Assembly: GCF_002086635.1 (NCBI RefSeq)
Contig: NZ_MVHD01000033.1
Coordinates: 1 to 58,762, forward strand
DNA: 58,762 bases
Direction of reading: 5' to 3'
Source: Mycobacterium alsense
GTDB lineage: Bacteria; Actinomycetota; Actinomycetes; Mycobacteriales; Mycobacteriaceae
Shown here: positions 7,763-17,273 of the stretch, in pieces
Numbering within the stretch: position 1 is the first letter of the stretch
Layout: the number at the start of each line of letters is the position of its first letter
Notes under the pieces: model-generated
The model's input: only the letters and a program-made list of their open reading frames with translations
Database searches by the model: none
What the model was told of the DNA's origin: nothing
Translations under genes and position numbers: made by a program

Positions 7763-10194
7763 CCGGCGGCGTCGCCGGATTCGGAGCCGCCCAGCACCGC
7801 CTGCAACTGCTTGTCCACCGCCGCCCGCGCGTCGTCGGGCGCCGCGACGCAGAACACGTCGGCGGCCGTCGAACCGAACGTGTTGACCTTGGCCCACGCG
7901 AGGTCCACTTCGGCGCGCTCCAGCGCCCGCGTCAACAGCGCCAGCAGGCCCGGGCGGTCCATGGCCCGCACCTCCAGCACGAGCTGGCCGTCGGCTCCGG
8001 TGTCGATCCACAGGATGCGGGGCGGGGCGGTGGGGCGGGTCACGGGCACCCCGGCCTGCACCTCGCCCGCCCGGGCGGACGCGAAACCCGCCTCGCCGTC
8101 CCGCTTTTCGACCATGGCCAGGACGTCGATGTCGCCGGCGAGCGCGCCGACGAACTGCTGGCGCAGCAGCTCGGCCGCCGCCGGCGCGCCGAAGAGCGGC
8201 GACACCACGAACTCGGTGATCGCCACCCCCCGGTAGCTGTTCACCGTCGCCGAATGCACCCCCAGCGAGTTCAGCGCGAGCACGGCGGCGGCCTTGGACA
8301 CCAGCCCGCGCTGGTCGGGGGCGACCATGACGACCTGATACATGCGCGCGCTGTCACCCGGCGTGATCTCCACGTGGACGCCGCGGTCGGCGGCCAGCGA
8401 AAGGTAATGCGGCGCAGCGGGATCGGCCTGCGGCAGCGGCTCACCGGCCATCACCAGCCGGCAGCGCCGCACCAGGTCCTCGATCAGCGACGCCTTCCAC
8501 TCGCTCCACACCCCGGGGCCGGTGGCCTTGGAGTCCGCCTCGGTCAGCGCGTGCAACACCTCCAGCAGCTGCGGGTCCCCACCCATCGCCTCCGACACGC
8601 GCTCGATGGTCTTGGGGTCGTTGAGGTCGCTGCGCGTGGCCACGGCCGGCAGCAGCAGGTGATGGCGGACCAGCTTCGACAAGAACTCGGCGTCCTTGGG
8701 CGCCACCCCGATCCGCGGCCCGATCTCGAGGGCCATCTCGGCGCCGAGCACGCTGTGGTCGACTCCCCTGCCCTTGCCGATGTCGTGCAGCAGGGCGGCC
8801 AGCGCGAGCAGGTCGGGCCGCGCCACCCGGGTGGCCAGCGGCGCCGCGTTGACCGCGGTCTCGACGAGGTGCCGGTCCACCGTCCACTTGTGCGCGACGT
8901 CGCGGGGCGGAAGGTCGCGGATCGCGGCCCATTCCGGCAACAACCGGTCCCACAGCCCGGTGCGGTCGAGCGCCTCGACCGTCGCGACCGCGGTGGGGCC
9001 CGCGGACAGCACGACCAGCAGGTCGTCCAGCGCCTCCTTGGGCCACGGGATCGGCAGGTCGGGCGCGGCGGCGGCCAGCCTGCTCAGCGTGGCGGCGCCG
9101 ATCGGCAGCCCGCTGTCGGCCGACGCGGCGGCCACGCGCAGCACCAGCCCGGCGTCGGTCTCGGGCGAGGCGTCGCGGGCGAGCACGATCTCCCCCGCGT
9201 ACTCGACGACACCCTCGTCCAGCGGCCGGCGCTTCGGCCGGCGCACCAGCGCCGACACGCCGCGGCGCGGCAACGCGTTTTCGGCGGTCCGCAGCCCGGT
9301 CTCGGCGTGGTAGGCGATGGTGCGTCCGGCGTCGGATAGCTTGCGCGCCAAGTCGAATCGGTCACCGATGTGCAGGGCCGCGCTGATCTCGTCGGCGTAC
9401 TGCGCCAGCAGCTGGTCGCGCCCGCGCCCGGACACCCGGTGCAGCTCGGTGCGCACGTCGAGCAGCGTCAGGTAGGCGTCGTCCAGCGACCCGCCGGGCG
9501 CCTCCGGGCGGGCCATGCCGTGCCGGTCGATGAGCTGGGCCACCCCGAGCGCATCGAGCAGTTGCACGTCGCGCAGCCCGCCGCGCCCCGACTTCAGGTC
9601 CGGCTCGGCGCGCTGCGCGATCCGGCCGCACCGCTCCCAGCGGGCACCGGTGATCTCGACCAGTTCGTCCATGCGCGAACGAATTGCGCTGCGCCACTGG
9701 CGTCTTGCGCCCGCGATCAATTCCTCGGACAGCTGCGTGTCGCCGGCGACGTGCCGCGCGTCCAGCATTCCCAGGGCGGCGACCACGTCGGTGTTGGCGA
9801 CCGCGAGCGCCCCGGAGACGGTGCGCACGCTGTGGTCCAGCCGAACGTTGGCGTCCCACAGCGGGTACCACAGCGCGTCGGCCACCTCCTGCAGCACCTC
9901 GGCGGAGGCGTTGGCGTGCAACAACATCAGATCCAGGTCGGAATGCGGCAACAGCTCGTGGCGGCCCAGCCCGCCGATCCCGACGATCGCGAAGCCGCTG
10001 GCGTCGGTGATCCCGACCTCGTCCGCCTTGGCCGTCAGCCACGATTTGTGCAGGTCCAGCCAGGCGTGCCGCAGCTCGGCCGCGTGCAGCCCCGAGCCCA
10101 CCGACAGCAGCTGACGCCGCGAGGCGGCCAAATCGTTTGCGCCGCCGCCGTTTCCCGCCGTACTCCCGGACGGATCGGGCGACTCGGGGATCAT
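7759..10194 (-). CDS. glnD: [Protein-PII] uridylyltransferase/adenylyltransferase GlnD
   Basis: GlnD is a bifunctional nitrogen sensor that modifies and demodifies PII (GlnB) on its T-loop tyrosine in response to glutamine. The 811-residue protein has the nucleotidyltransferase motif GIGGLGRHELLPHSDLDLM (72-90), a middle HD domain (LLHDIGKGRG followed by DHS) and two C-terminal ACT domains starting near VVMVAPDQRGLVSKA and VLEVRAMDRPGLLALL. In actinobacteria the modification can be adenylylation. It is the last gene of amt-glnB-glnD, 45 bp after glnB, and probably shares GlnR control. The four-base overlap with the convergent helicase leaves no room for a terminator between them. Confidence 0.95.
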   Translation of the reverse strand: MIPESPDPSGSTAGNGGGANDLAASRRQLLSVGSGLHAAELRHAWLDLHKSWLTAKADEVGITDASGFAIVGIGGLGRHELLPHSDLDLMLLHANASAEVLQEVADALWYPLWDANVRLDHSVRTVSGALAVANTDVVAALGMLDARHVAGDTQLSEELIAGARRQWRSAIRSRMDELVEITGARWERCGRIAQRAEPDLKSGRGGLRDVQLLDALGVAQLIDRHGMARPEAPGGSLDDAYLTLLDVRTELHRVSGRGRDQLLAQYADEISAALHIGDRFDLARKLSDAGRTIAYHAETGLRTAENALPRRGVSALVRRPKRRPLDEGVVEYAGEIVLARDASPETDAGLVLRVAAASADSGLPIGAATLSRLAAAAPDLPIPWPKEALDDLLVVLSAGPTAVATVEALDRTGLWDRLLPEWAAIRDLPPRDVAHKWTVDRHLVETAVNAAPLATRVARPDLLALAALLHDIGKGRGVDHSVLGAEMALEIGPRIGVAPKDAEFLSKLVRHHLLLPAVATRSDLNDPKTIERVSEAMGGDPQLLEVLHALTEADSKATGPGVWSEWKASLIEDLVRRCRLVMAGEPLPQADPAAPHYLSLAADRGVHVEITPGDSARMYQVVMVAPDQRGLVSKAAAVLALNSLGVHSATVNSYRGVAITEFVVSPLFGAPAAAELLRQQFVGALAGDIDVLAMVEKRDGEAGFASARAGEVQAGVPVTRPTAPPRILWIDTGADGQLVLEVRAMDRPGLLALLTRALERAEVDLAWAKVNTFGSTAADVFCVAAPDDARAAVDKQLQAVLGGSESGDAAG

Positions 10195-10239
10195 GCCCTC
10201 CCGGCCCGCCCGGGTCGGATCACCAATGTGCGGCTGGTG

Positions 10240-10578
10240 TCACAGCGCATCGGTCCCGCGTTCACCGGTGCGCACCCGCACGATGGTTTCCACGGGGGTG
10301 ACCCAGACCTTGCCGTCGCCGATCTTGCCGGTGCGCGCCGCGCGAACGATGGTGTCCACGACCTTGTCGACGATGGAATCGTCGACGACGACCTCGATGC
10401 GAACCTTCGGCACGAAGTCCACCGAGTACTCGGCGCCCCGATAGACCTCGGTGTGGCCCTTCTGCCGCCCGTAGCCCTGGACTTCGCTGACCGTCATGCC
10501 CAGGACGCCGGTCTCCTCGAGGTTGGTCTTTACGTCGTCGAGGGTGAACGGCTTGACGATTGCGGTGATCAGCTTCAT
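10240..10578 (-). CDS. glnB: Nitrogen regulatory protein PII
   Basis: PII is a small trimeric signal protein that reports ATP/ADP, 2-oxoglutarate and glutamine status to Amt and other targets. The 112 residues match the family throughout: MKLITAIVKPFTLDDVK start, T-loop GRQKGHTEVYRGAEY with the modifiable Tyr51, B-loop TGKIGDGKVWV. It starts two bases after the amt stop codon, which implies tight co-expression with the transporter it would plug. The GlnK/GlnB distinction is formal; linkage to amt fits a GlnK-like role. Confidence 0.97.
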   Translation of the reverse strand: MKLITAIVKPFTLDDVKTNLEETGVLGMTVSEVQGYGRQKGHTEVYRGAEYSVDFVPKVRIEVVVDDSIVDKVVDTIVRAARTGKIGDGKVWVTPVETIVRVRTGERGTDAL

Positions 10579-10580
10579 GA

Positions 10581-12008
10581 CTATTCCGCCTCCACTCTCT
10601 GGCCCACTCGCTCCTCCTCGAGGCCGTTACGGGTGTCCTCCACGGCGACCCGGGGAGGTAGCACCGACCCCGTGGCGACTGCGAAATCGTAACCGCTTTC
10701 GGCGTGCTCGGCCTCATCGATGCCCGAGGCCTCCGCCTCGGGATCGAGGCGCAGCCCGATGGTGTATTTCAGGATCAACGCCAGGATAAGCGTGACGACG
10801 CCCGAGTAGATCAGAACGCTGAACGCGCCGATGGCCTGGCGTTCCAGCTGCGCCCAGCCGCCGCCGTAGAACAGCCCCTTCGACACCCCGGCCACGCCGT
10901 TGATGGCCGGGCTCTCCGGGGCGGCCAGCAGGCCGACCAGCAGCGTGCCCGCCAGGCCGCCCACCAGGTGCACCCCGACCACGTCGAGCGAGTCGTCGAA
11001 GCCGAACCTGAATTTCAGCCCGACCGCCAGCGCGCACACCACGCCGGCCACCACGCCGACCACCAGGGCGCCCAGCACGTTGACCGACGAGCACGACGGG
11101 GTGATGGCCACCAGCCCGGCGACGATGCCCGACGCCGCTCCCAGCGTCGTGGCCTTGCCGTCGCGGATGCGTTCGGTGAGCATCCAGCCCAGCATGGCGG
11201 CGGCCGTCGCGATCGTGGTGGTCACGAAGGTCGTCCCGGCGACGCCGTTGGAGGTGGTCGCCGAACCGGCGTTGAACCCGTACCAGCCGAACCACAGCAG
11301 GCCCGCGCCCAGCATCACGAACGGCAGGTTGTGCGGCCGGAACAGCGTCGCGGGCCAGCCGCGGCGCTTGCCGACCACGATCGCGAGCATCAGGCCCGCG
11401 ACACCGGCATTGATGTGCACCGCGGTTCCGCCGGCGAAGTCGATCGCGTGCAGCTTGTTGGCGATCCAGCCGCCGTGCTCGGACGCGAACCCGTCGAACG
11501 CGAAGACCCAGTGGGCGACCGGGAAGTACACGAACGTGGCCCACAGGCCGGCGAACACCAGCCACGCCCCGAACCTCAGCCGGTCGGACACCGCGCCGGA
11601 GATCAGCGCGACGGTGATGATCGCGAACATCAGCTGGAAGGCCACGAACACGGTGGCGGGCAGGGTCCCGGCCAGCGGGATGTCCGTCGCGGCGGTGCCC
11701 TTGCTCGGGTCGGCGGCCACGGCGTTCACGCCGATCAGGCCCTTCAGGCCCCAGAACGAGGTCGGCTTGCCGACGAAGTTGCCGGCGTCGTCGCCGAAGG
11801 CGAGCGAGTAGCCGTACAGGGCCCACAGCACGGTGACGACGCCCATCGCGCTGATGCTCATCATGAGCATGTTCAGGACGCTTCGGGCGCGCACCATGCC
11901 GCCGTAGAAAAACGCCAGGCCCGGCGTCATCAACAACACCAACGCGGCACTCGCCAGCATCCAAGCGGTATCGCCGGTATTGGGCTGGCCCAGTATCGGG
12001 TATGTCAC
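10581..12008 (-). CDS. amt: Ammonium transporter Amt
   Basis: This 475-residue polytopic membrane channel imports ammonium. About eleven membrane segments are visible, from DTAWMLASAALVLLMTPGLA onward. The twin pore histidines lie in GTAVHINAGVAGL and GVHLVGGLAGTLL. The C-terminal cytoplasmic tail is acidic. The GTG start has GGAGGAG eight bases upstream. It leads the amt-glnB-glnD operon. A four-part GlnR-type box lies at 12089-12126, about 80-120 bp upstream of the start, so induction under nitrogen limitation is expected. Confidence 0.96.
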   Translation of the reverse strand: MTYPILGQPNTGDTAWMLASAALVLLMTPGLAFFYGGMVRARSVLNMLMMSISAMGVVTVLWALYGYSLAFGDDAGNFVGKPTSFWGLKGLIGVNAVAADPSKGTAATDIPLAGTLPATVFVAFQLMFAIITVALISGAVSDRLRFGAWLVFAGLWATFVYFPVAHWVFAFDGFASEHGGWIANKLHAIDFAGGTAVHINAGVAGLMLAIVVGKRRGWPATLFRPHNLPFVMLGAGLLWFGWYGFNAGSATTSNGVAGTTFVTTTIATAAAMLGWMLTERIRDGKATTLGAASGIVAGLVAITPSCSSVNVLGALVVGVVAGVVCALAVGLKFRFGFDDSLDVVGVHLVGGLAGTLLVGLLAAPESPAINGVAGVSKGLFYGGGWAQLERQAIGAFSVLIYSGVVTLILALILKYTIGLRLDPEAEASGIDEAEHAESGYDFAVATGSVLPPRVAVEDTRNGLEEERVGQRVEAE

Positions 12009-12088
12009 TCGCGGTCTCCTCCGGTCGGCCCCTCACTGGTCGTCCGACACGTGCCTGACGACCTGATCCAGAACCTTGCGGAATTGTT

Positions 12089-12126
12089 GTTTCGGCGATG
12101 GGACCGCCGTGTTTCGGCGTCATTAA
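12089..12126 (-). promoter_or_regulatory. Predicted GlnR box upstream of amt
   Basis: Read on the minus strand the site is TTAAT-n6-GAAAC-n6-GTCCC-n6-GAAAC. This follows the actinobacterial GlnR consensus gTnAC-n6-GaAAC repeated twice, with all three 6-nt spacers exact and both GAAAC elements perfect. It sits just upstream of amt in the ftsY-amt gap. The spacing and position are seen in the sequence; GlnR binding is inferred. Confidence 0.75.
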
Positions 12127-12151
12127 CGTCCCGCGTGAGGTGGTTACGAAG

Positions 12152-13417
12152 TCAGCCGAGCAGCGCGTCCACGAAGGCCGCCGGTTCGAAGGGCGCCAGG
12201 TCGTCGGGGCCCTCGCCGAGCCCTACCAGCTTCACCGGCACCCCGAGTTCCTGCTGGACGCGGAAAACGATGCCGCCCTTGGCCGTTCCGTCCAGCTTGG
12301 TCAGCACCGCGCCGGTGATGTCGACGACGTCGGCGAACACCCGGGCCTGGGCCAGCCCGTTCTGCCCGATGGTGGCGTCGAGCACCAGCAGCACCTCGTC
12401 GACCGCGGCGCGCCGGGTGACCACGCGCTTGACCTTGTCGAGCTCGTCCATCAGCCCGACCTTGGTGTGCAGCCGCCCGGCGGTGTCGATGACGACGACG
12501 TCGGCGCCCGCGGCGATGCCCTTGTCGACGGCGTCGAACGCCACCGACGCCGGGTCGGCGCCCTCGGGGCCGCGCACGACCTCGGCACCGACCCGCGCGG
12601 CCCAGGTCTCGAGCTGATCGGCGGCCGCGGCCCGGAACGTGTCCGCCGCTCCCAGCACGACGCGGCGGCCGTCGGCCACCAGCACCCGCGCCAGCTTGCC
12701 GACGGTGGTGGTCTTGCCGGTGCCGTTGACGCCCACGACCAGCAGCACCGACGGGTGGTCGGCGTGCGGCAGCGCGCGGATAGCGCGGTCCATGTCGGGT
12801 CGCAGCTCGGTGATCAGGACGTCGCGCAGCACGGCCTTGGCGTCGGCCTCGGTGCGCACGTTGCCGCCGGCGAGCCGGCTGCGCAGCCGGGCGATCACCG
12901 ACTCGGTGACCACGGGGCCCAGGTCGGCGACCAGCAGCGTGTCCTCGACGTCCTGCCAGGAGTCCTCGTCCAGGTCGCCACCGCCGATCAGCCCCAGCAC
13001 GCTGCGCCCGAGCGCGTTCTGCGAGCGGGCCAGCCGCCCGCGCAGACGCTCCAGCCGGCCTTCGGTGGGCGCGATGGCCTCCACCTCGGGGGCGGCCGGC
13101 GGCGCGGGCGGCGCCTCGGGCGGCGGGGCCGCGGGCGCCGGCGGCTCGGGGAGTTCGACGTCGGCGATCGTGCGCCTGGGCGCGTCGCGGGGAACGGTGG
13201 CGTCGTCGCCTACCCCGGGCAACCCGGTGGTGTCGACGCCTTGGCTGAACGTGATGCCCGACGACGTGGTGTAACCGCCGGAGCGATCGAGCGCCCCGGG
13301 CTCCGGGCGCTGCAGGCGGATCCGTCGCCGGCGGGACAGCGCCAGGCCCAGGACCAGCGCGGCAATGACGACCAGAACAGCGACGACCGCGATCGCGATC
13401 CAAAGACCTTGTGACAC
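12152..13417 (-). CDS. ftsY: SRP receptor FtsY
   Basis: FtsY is the membrane-docked GTPase receptor for the Ffh-ribosome complex. The 421-residue protein has an N-terminal membrane segment (GLWIAIAVVAVLVVIAALVL), a Pro/Ala-rich acidic linker, and the NG domain with P-loop GVNGTGKTTTVGKLA, DTAGRLHTK and TKLDGTAKGG. The GTG at 13417 is chosen because GGAAGGA precedes it and the protein then begins right at the membrane segment; a 13-codon longer reading adds only basic residues. It is downstream of smc on the same strand with 84 bp between, as in M. tuberculosis. Confidence 0.95.
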   Translation of the reverse strand: MSQGLWIAIAVVAVLVVIAALVLGLALSRRRRIRLQRPEPGALDRSGGYTTSSGITFSQGVDTTGLPGVGDDATVPRDAPRRTIADVELPEPPAPAAPPPEAPPAPPAAPEVEAIAPTEGRLERLRGRLARSQNALGRSVLGLIGGGDLDEDSWQDVEDTLLVADLGPVVTESVIARLRSRLAGGNVRTEADAKAVLRDVLITELRPDMDRAIRALPHADHPSVLLVVGVNGTGKTTTVGKLARVLVADGRRVVLGAADTFRAAAADQLETWAARVGAEVVRGPEGADPASVAFDAVDKGIAAGADVVVIDTAGRLHTKVGLMDELDKVKRVVTRRAAVDEVLLVLDATIGQNGLAQARVFADVVDITGAVLTKLDGTAKGGIVFRVQQELGVPVKLVGLGEGPDDLAPFEPAAFVDALLG

Positions 13418-13501
13418 GCCGACAATCCTTCCAGCCGCGGTTGCCCGGGCACGCAACGGGCTTCAACGGGCTTCAGCGGACACCGCGTCCGCGCCGAGGG
13501 G

Positions 13502-16500
13502 TCAGTTCGAGCTCGAGACCAGCTGCTCGACCTGCTGCCCGCGCATCCGCTGGGAGATCACCGCGGTGATGCCGTCGTTCTGCATGGTCACGCCGTACAG
13601 CGCGTCGGCGACCTCCATCGTGGGCTTCTGGTGGGTGATGATGATGATCTGCGAGCGGGCCCGCAGCAGCTCGAACAGCCCGATCAGGCGCCGCAGGTTG
13701 GTGTCGTCGAGCGCGGCCTCGACCTCGTCCATGATGTAGAACGGCGACGGGCGGGCCCGGAAGATCGCCACCAGCATCGCCACCGCCGTCAGCGCCTTCT
13801 CGCCCCCGGACAGCAACGACAGCCGGGTGATCTTCTTGCCCGGCGGGCGCGCCTCCACCTCGATGCCGGTGGTGAGCATGTCGTTGGGGTCGGTCAGCCG
13901 CAGCCGCCCCTCCCCGCCGGGGAACAGCGCGGCGAACACCTCGGTGAATTCGCGTTCGACGTCGGCGAACGCGTCGCTGAACACCTGCAGGATGCGGGCG
14001 TCGACGTCGGCGATGACGTCGAGCAGGTCCTTGCGGGCGGCCTTGACGTCCTCCAGCTGGGTGGACAGGAAGTTGTAGCGCTCCTCCAGCGCGGCGAACT
14101 CCTCCAGCGCCAGCGGGTTGACCCGGCCCAGCTCGGCCAGCTCGCGCTCGGCGCGTTTGGCGCGGCGCTCCTGGGTGGGCCGGTCGTAGGGCATCGGCGC
14201 CGGCGCGACCACCTGCTCGCCGCGCTCTCGGGCCTGCTCGAACTCGGCCATCTCCAGCTCGGTCGGCGGCAGCGGAACGTCGGGCCCGTACTCGGCGACG
14301 AGGTCCGCCGGCGCCATCCCGAACTGCTCGAGCACCATCTGCTCGAGCTGCTCGATGCGCATGGCGGCCTGGGCGTTGGCCACCTCGTCGCGGTGCAGCG
14401 AGTCGGTCAACTGGGCCACGCGGGCGCCCAGCGCGTGCACCTCGTCGCGCACCGCGGCCATCGCCGCCGAACGCTCCTGTCGCTCGGCGACCAGCGAATC
14501 GCGGATCGCCGACGCGGCGCCGACCACCGAGTCCAGCCGGGCCGCCAGCGCCCGCCCGGCGTCGGCCACCGCCGCGGCCACCGCGGCCGCGCGCAGCCGC
14601 GCCGCCCGGGCCTGCTGCGCCCGCAGCCGCGCCTCGCGTTCGGCCGCGGCCGCGCGGCGCAACGAATCCGCCCGTCCCCGAACCGCGTTGGCCCGCTCCT
14701 CGGCGGTCCGCACCGCCAGCCGGGCCTCCACCTCCACGCCGCGCGCGCCCTCGGCGGCGGCGGCGATCTGCTCGCGGTTGACCGGTTCGGCCGCGTGCAC
14801 CTGCTGGGTTTCCTGCGCGTTGCGCAGCCGGGTTTCCAGCTCGGTGACCTCGTCGACGGTCTCCGCGCGCCCGGCCTCCAGCTCCTCGCGCTGGCGCAGC
14901 AACGCGCCCCACTCCTCGTCGGCGGCGCGGGCCTCCTGCCCGAGGCGGCCCAGCTGCTCGTACATCGCCGAGATGGCGGTGTCGGACTCGTTGAGCGCCG
15001 CCAGCGCCTGCTCGGCCGAATCCTGGCGCGCGCCCTGCTCGGCCAGCGCGCCGGACAGCGCCGCGCTCAGCCGCTCCACCCGCGCTTCCGCGGCGGCCAG
15101 CTCGTCGTGGGCCTTGTCGATTTCCGAGGTGAGCTCCAGCGTGGACAGCTTGCGGTCCGAGCCGCCGCTCACCCAGCCGGCGCCCACCAGGTCGCCGTCG
15201 AGCGTGACCGCCCGCAGCCGGGGGCGGGCCGCCACCAGCTCCAGCGCGGCGCCGAGGTCGGCGACCACCGCGACGCCCGACAGCATGGCGACCATCGCCC
15301 CGCGCAGCCGCGGGGGCGCGTCGACCAGGTCGAGCGCCCACAGGGCGCCGCCCGGCAGCGCGGGGGCGGGGGCGGGTTCCTCGGCCGGCCAGTCGCCCAG
15401 GACCAAAGCCGCGCGGCCCCCGTCGGCCTGCTTGAGGGCGGCGACGGCGGAGCGGGCCGCCCCGAGGTTTTCGGCGGCCAGCGCGTCGGCTGCCGCTCCG
15501 AGCACCGCGGCCAGCGCCGCCTCGTAACCCGAGCGCACCTTGACCAGCCTGGCGATCGGCCCGAGAAGCCCTGTGCCAGGGTGGTTTCGGGCGAGCCAGG
15601 CCGCACCGTCCTTGCGTTCCAGCCCCACCGAGAGCGCGTCGATGCGCGCGCGCAGCGAGGCCACCTCCCGTTCGGCGGCCCGCTCGGCGGTCTGCAGTTC
15701 GGCGACGCGCTCGTCGGCGGCCCGCAGCGCGGCCACCGTGCGCTCGTGGTGCTCGTCGAGACCGACCTCGCCCTGGTCCAGTTCGCCGACCCGCGCCTGC
15801 ACGGTTTCGAACTCCGCGCGGGTCTGCTGGGCGCGGGCGGCGGCGGCTTCGATGCGCTCGGACAGCCGCGCGACGCCGTCGTCGATCGATTCGACCCGCG
15901 CCCGCATGGTCTCCACCTGACCGGCCAGCCGCGCCAGACCCTCGCGCCGGTCGGCCTCCGCGCGCACCGCCGCGAGATGCGCCCGATCGGCCTCGGCGGC
16001 CTCGCGCTCGCGCTCCGCCAGCTCGGCGCGCGCGGCGTCCAGGCGGGAGCGGGCCGCGGACAGGTCGGCCAGCAGCCGCTGCTCGGCCAGCTCCACCTGC
16101 TGGGCCTCGGCCTCGAGGGCGTCGGGGTCGGTGTCGCTGGGCGGCAGCGGCTCGAGGTCGAGGTGCTGAGCCCGCTCGCTGGCGATGCGCACCGTGGCGG
16201 CCACCCGTTCGGCCAACGCGGACAGGCCGAACCAGGTGTGCTGCACCGAGTCGGCCCGCCCCGAGAGCTCCGCGAGCGCGGTCTCGTGCGCGCTCAGCTC
16301 GTCGGAGGCCGCCGCGAGGCGGGCCGCGGCCTCGTCGTGCTCGCGGCGCATGATCGCCTCGGCCTCGAAGATCGCGTCGCGCTCGGTCTGCCGGTTGACC
16401 AGGTCGTCGGCCGCCAGGCGCAACCGCGCGTCGCGCAGGTCGGCCTGGATTCGTGCGGCCCGCTGTGCCATTTCAGCTTGACGCCCGAGCGGTTTGAGCT

Positions 16501-17101
16501 GGCGGCGCAGCTCGGTGGTCAGGTCGGACAGCCGGGCCAGGTTGGCCTGCATCGCGTCGAGTTTGCGCAGCGCCTTCTCCTTGCGCTTGCGATGCTTGAG
16601 CACGCCGGCGGCCTCTTCGATGAACGCGCGGCGATCCTCCGGGCGCGACTGCAGGATCTCGTCGAGCTTGCCCTGCCCGACGATGACGTGCATCTCCCGG
16701 CCGATCCCCGAGTCGCTCAGCAGTTCCTGCACATCCATCAAACGGCAACTGCTGCCGTTGATTTCGTACTCGCTGGCGCCGTCGCGGAACATCCGCCGCG
16801 TGATCGACACCTCGGAGTACTCGATCGGCAGCGCGTTGTCCGAGTTGTCGATCGTGACGGTGACCTCGGCGCGGCCCAGCGGCGCCCGCGAGGACGTGCC
16901 GGCGAAGATGACGTCCTCCATCTTGCCGCCGCGCAGGGTCTTCGCCCCCTGCTCGCCCATCACCCACGCCAGCGCGTCGACGACGTTGGATTTGCCCGAG
17001 CCGTTGGGCCCGACGACCGCGGTGATGCCCGGCTCGAAGCGCAGAGTCGTCGGCGAGGCGAAGGACTTGAAGCCCTTCAGCGTCAGACTCTTGAGGTACA
17101 C
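13502..17101 (-). CDS. smc: Chromosome segregation ATPase SMC
   Basis: SMC is the core of the bacterial condensin, acting with ScpA/ScpB to organise the chromosome. The 1199-residue protein begins YLKSLTLKGFKSFA and has Walker A GPNGSGKSNVVDAL (about 32-45), two long Ala/Glu/Arg-rich coiled coils, a Gly-rich hinge near residues 500-660, and the C-terminal head with signature LSGGEKAL and Walker B YIMDEVEAALDD. The GTG at 17101 matches the family N-terminus; a 14-codon extension upstream has no family counterpart. The upstream gap carries two palindromes that separate it from acyP. Confidence 0.96.
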   Translation of the reverse strand: MYLKSLTLKGFKSFASPTTLRFEPGITAVVGPNGSGKSNVVDALAWVMGEQGAKTLRGGKMEDVIFAGTSSRAPLGRAEVTVTIDNSDNALPIEYSEVSITRRMFRDGASEYEINGSSCRLMDVQELLSDSGIGREMHVIVGQGKLDEILQSRPEDRRAFIEEAAGVLKHRKRKEKALRKLDAMQANLARLSDLTTELRRQLKPLGRQAEMAQRAARIQADLRDARLRLAADDLVNRQTERDAIFEAEAIMRREHDEAAARLAAASDELSAHETALAELSGRADSVQHTWFGLSALAERVAATVRIASERAQHLDLEPLPPSDTDPDALEAEAQQVELAEQRLLADLSAARSRLDAARAELAEREREAAEADRAHLAAVRAEADRREGLARLAGQVETMRARVESIDDGVARLSERIEAAAARAQQTRAEFETVQARVGELDQGEVGLDEHHERTVAALRAADERVAELQTAERAAEREVASLRARIDALSVGLERKDGAAWLARNHPGTGLLGPIARLVKVRSGYEAALAAVLGAAADALAAENLGAARSAVAALKQADGGRAALVLGDWPAEEPAPAPALPGGALWALDLVDAPPRLRGAMVAMLSGVAVVADLGAALELVAARPRLRAVTLDGDLVGAGWVSGGSDRKLSTLELTSEIDKAHDELAAAEARVERLSAALSGALAEQGARQDSAEQALAALNESDTAISAMYEQLGRLGQEARAADEEWGALLRQREELEAGRAETVDEVTELETRLRNAQETQQVHAAEPVNREQIAAAAEGARGVEVEARLAVRTAEERANAVRGRADSLRRAAAAEREARLRAQQARAARLRAAAVAAAVADAGRALAARLDSVVGAASAIRDSLVAERQERSAAMAAVRDEVHALGARVAQLTDSLHRDEVANAQAAMRIEQLEQMVLEQFGMAPADLVAEYGPDVPLPPTELEMAEFEQARERGEQVVAPAPMPYDRPTQERRAKRAERELAELGRVNPLALEEFAALEERYNFLSTQLEDVKAARKDLLDVIADVDARILQVFSDAFADVEREFTEVFAALFPGGEGRLRLTDPNDMLTTGIEVEARPPGKKITRLSLLSGGEKALTAVAMLVAIFRARPSPFYIMDEVEAALDDTNLRRLIGLFELLRARSQIIIITHQKPTMEVADALYGVTMQNDGITAVISQRMRGQQVEQLVSSSN

Positions 17102-17195
17102 GGCGTGCCAGACTACCGCCCAAATCGGCCGGGTCGCCGTCACCGAGGGGTGTCGCCGGGCCCGAAATACGCGCGACGGTCACCGGTCGACGCAC

Positions 17196-17210
17196 TGGCC
17201 ACAGTGGCCA
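17196..17210. promoter_or_regulatory. Palindrome upstream of smc
   Basis: TGGCCAC-A-GTGGCCA is a perfect 15-nt palindrome about 95 bp upstream of the smc start. It could be an operator or part of a transcript-end structure. No known regulator consensus is recognised. Confidence 0.3.
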
Positions 17211-17226
17211 CATCAGTCACTGAAGA

Positions 17227-17245
17227 GGAGGGCATGATGCCCTCC
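17227..17245 (-). terminator. Hairpin between acyP and smc
   Basis: GGAGGGCAT-G-ATGCCCTCC is a perfect 9-bp-arm palindrome located after the acyP stop (17274) in the direction of transcription. On the minus strand it is followed by TCTTCAGT, which is only modestly T-rich. It probably ends the mutM/osmC/acyP transcript before the smc promoter. Confidence 0.5.
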
Positions 17246-17273
17246 GCTATGTGACAGCGCCGGCGCTATCACC

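Noticed and set aside
6271..9339. 1022-codon plus-strand frame across the helicase and glnD
   Set aside because: It is out of frame with the helicase and antisense to glnD, both of which have complete motif sets.
13631..17254. 1207-codon open frame antisense to smc
   Set aside because: It is the complementary-frame shadow of a GC-rich real gene; the product is low-complexity with no family motif, while the minus strand encodes a full SMC.
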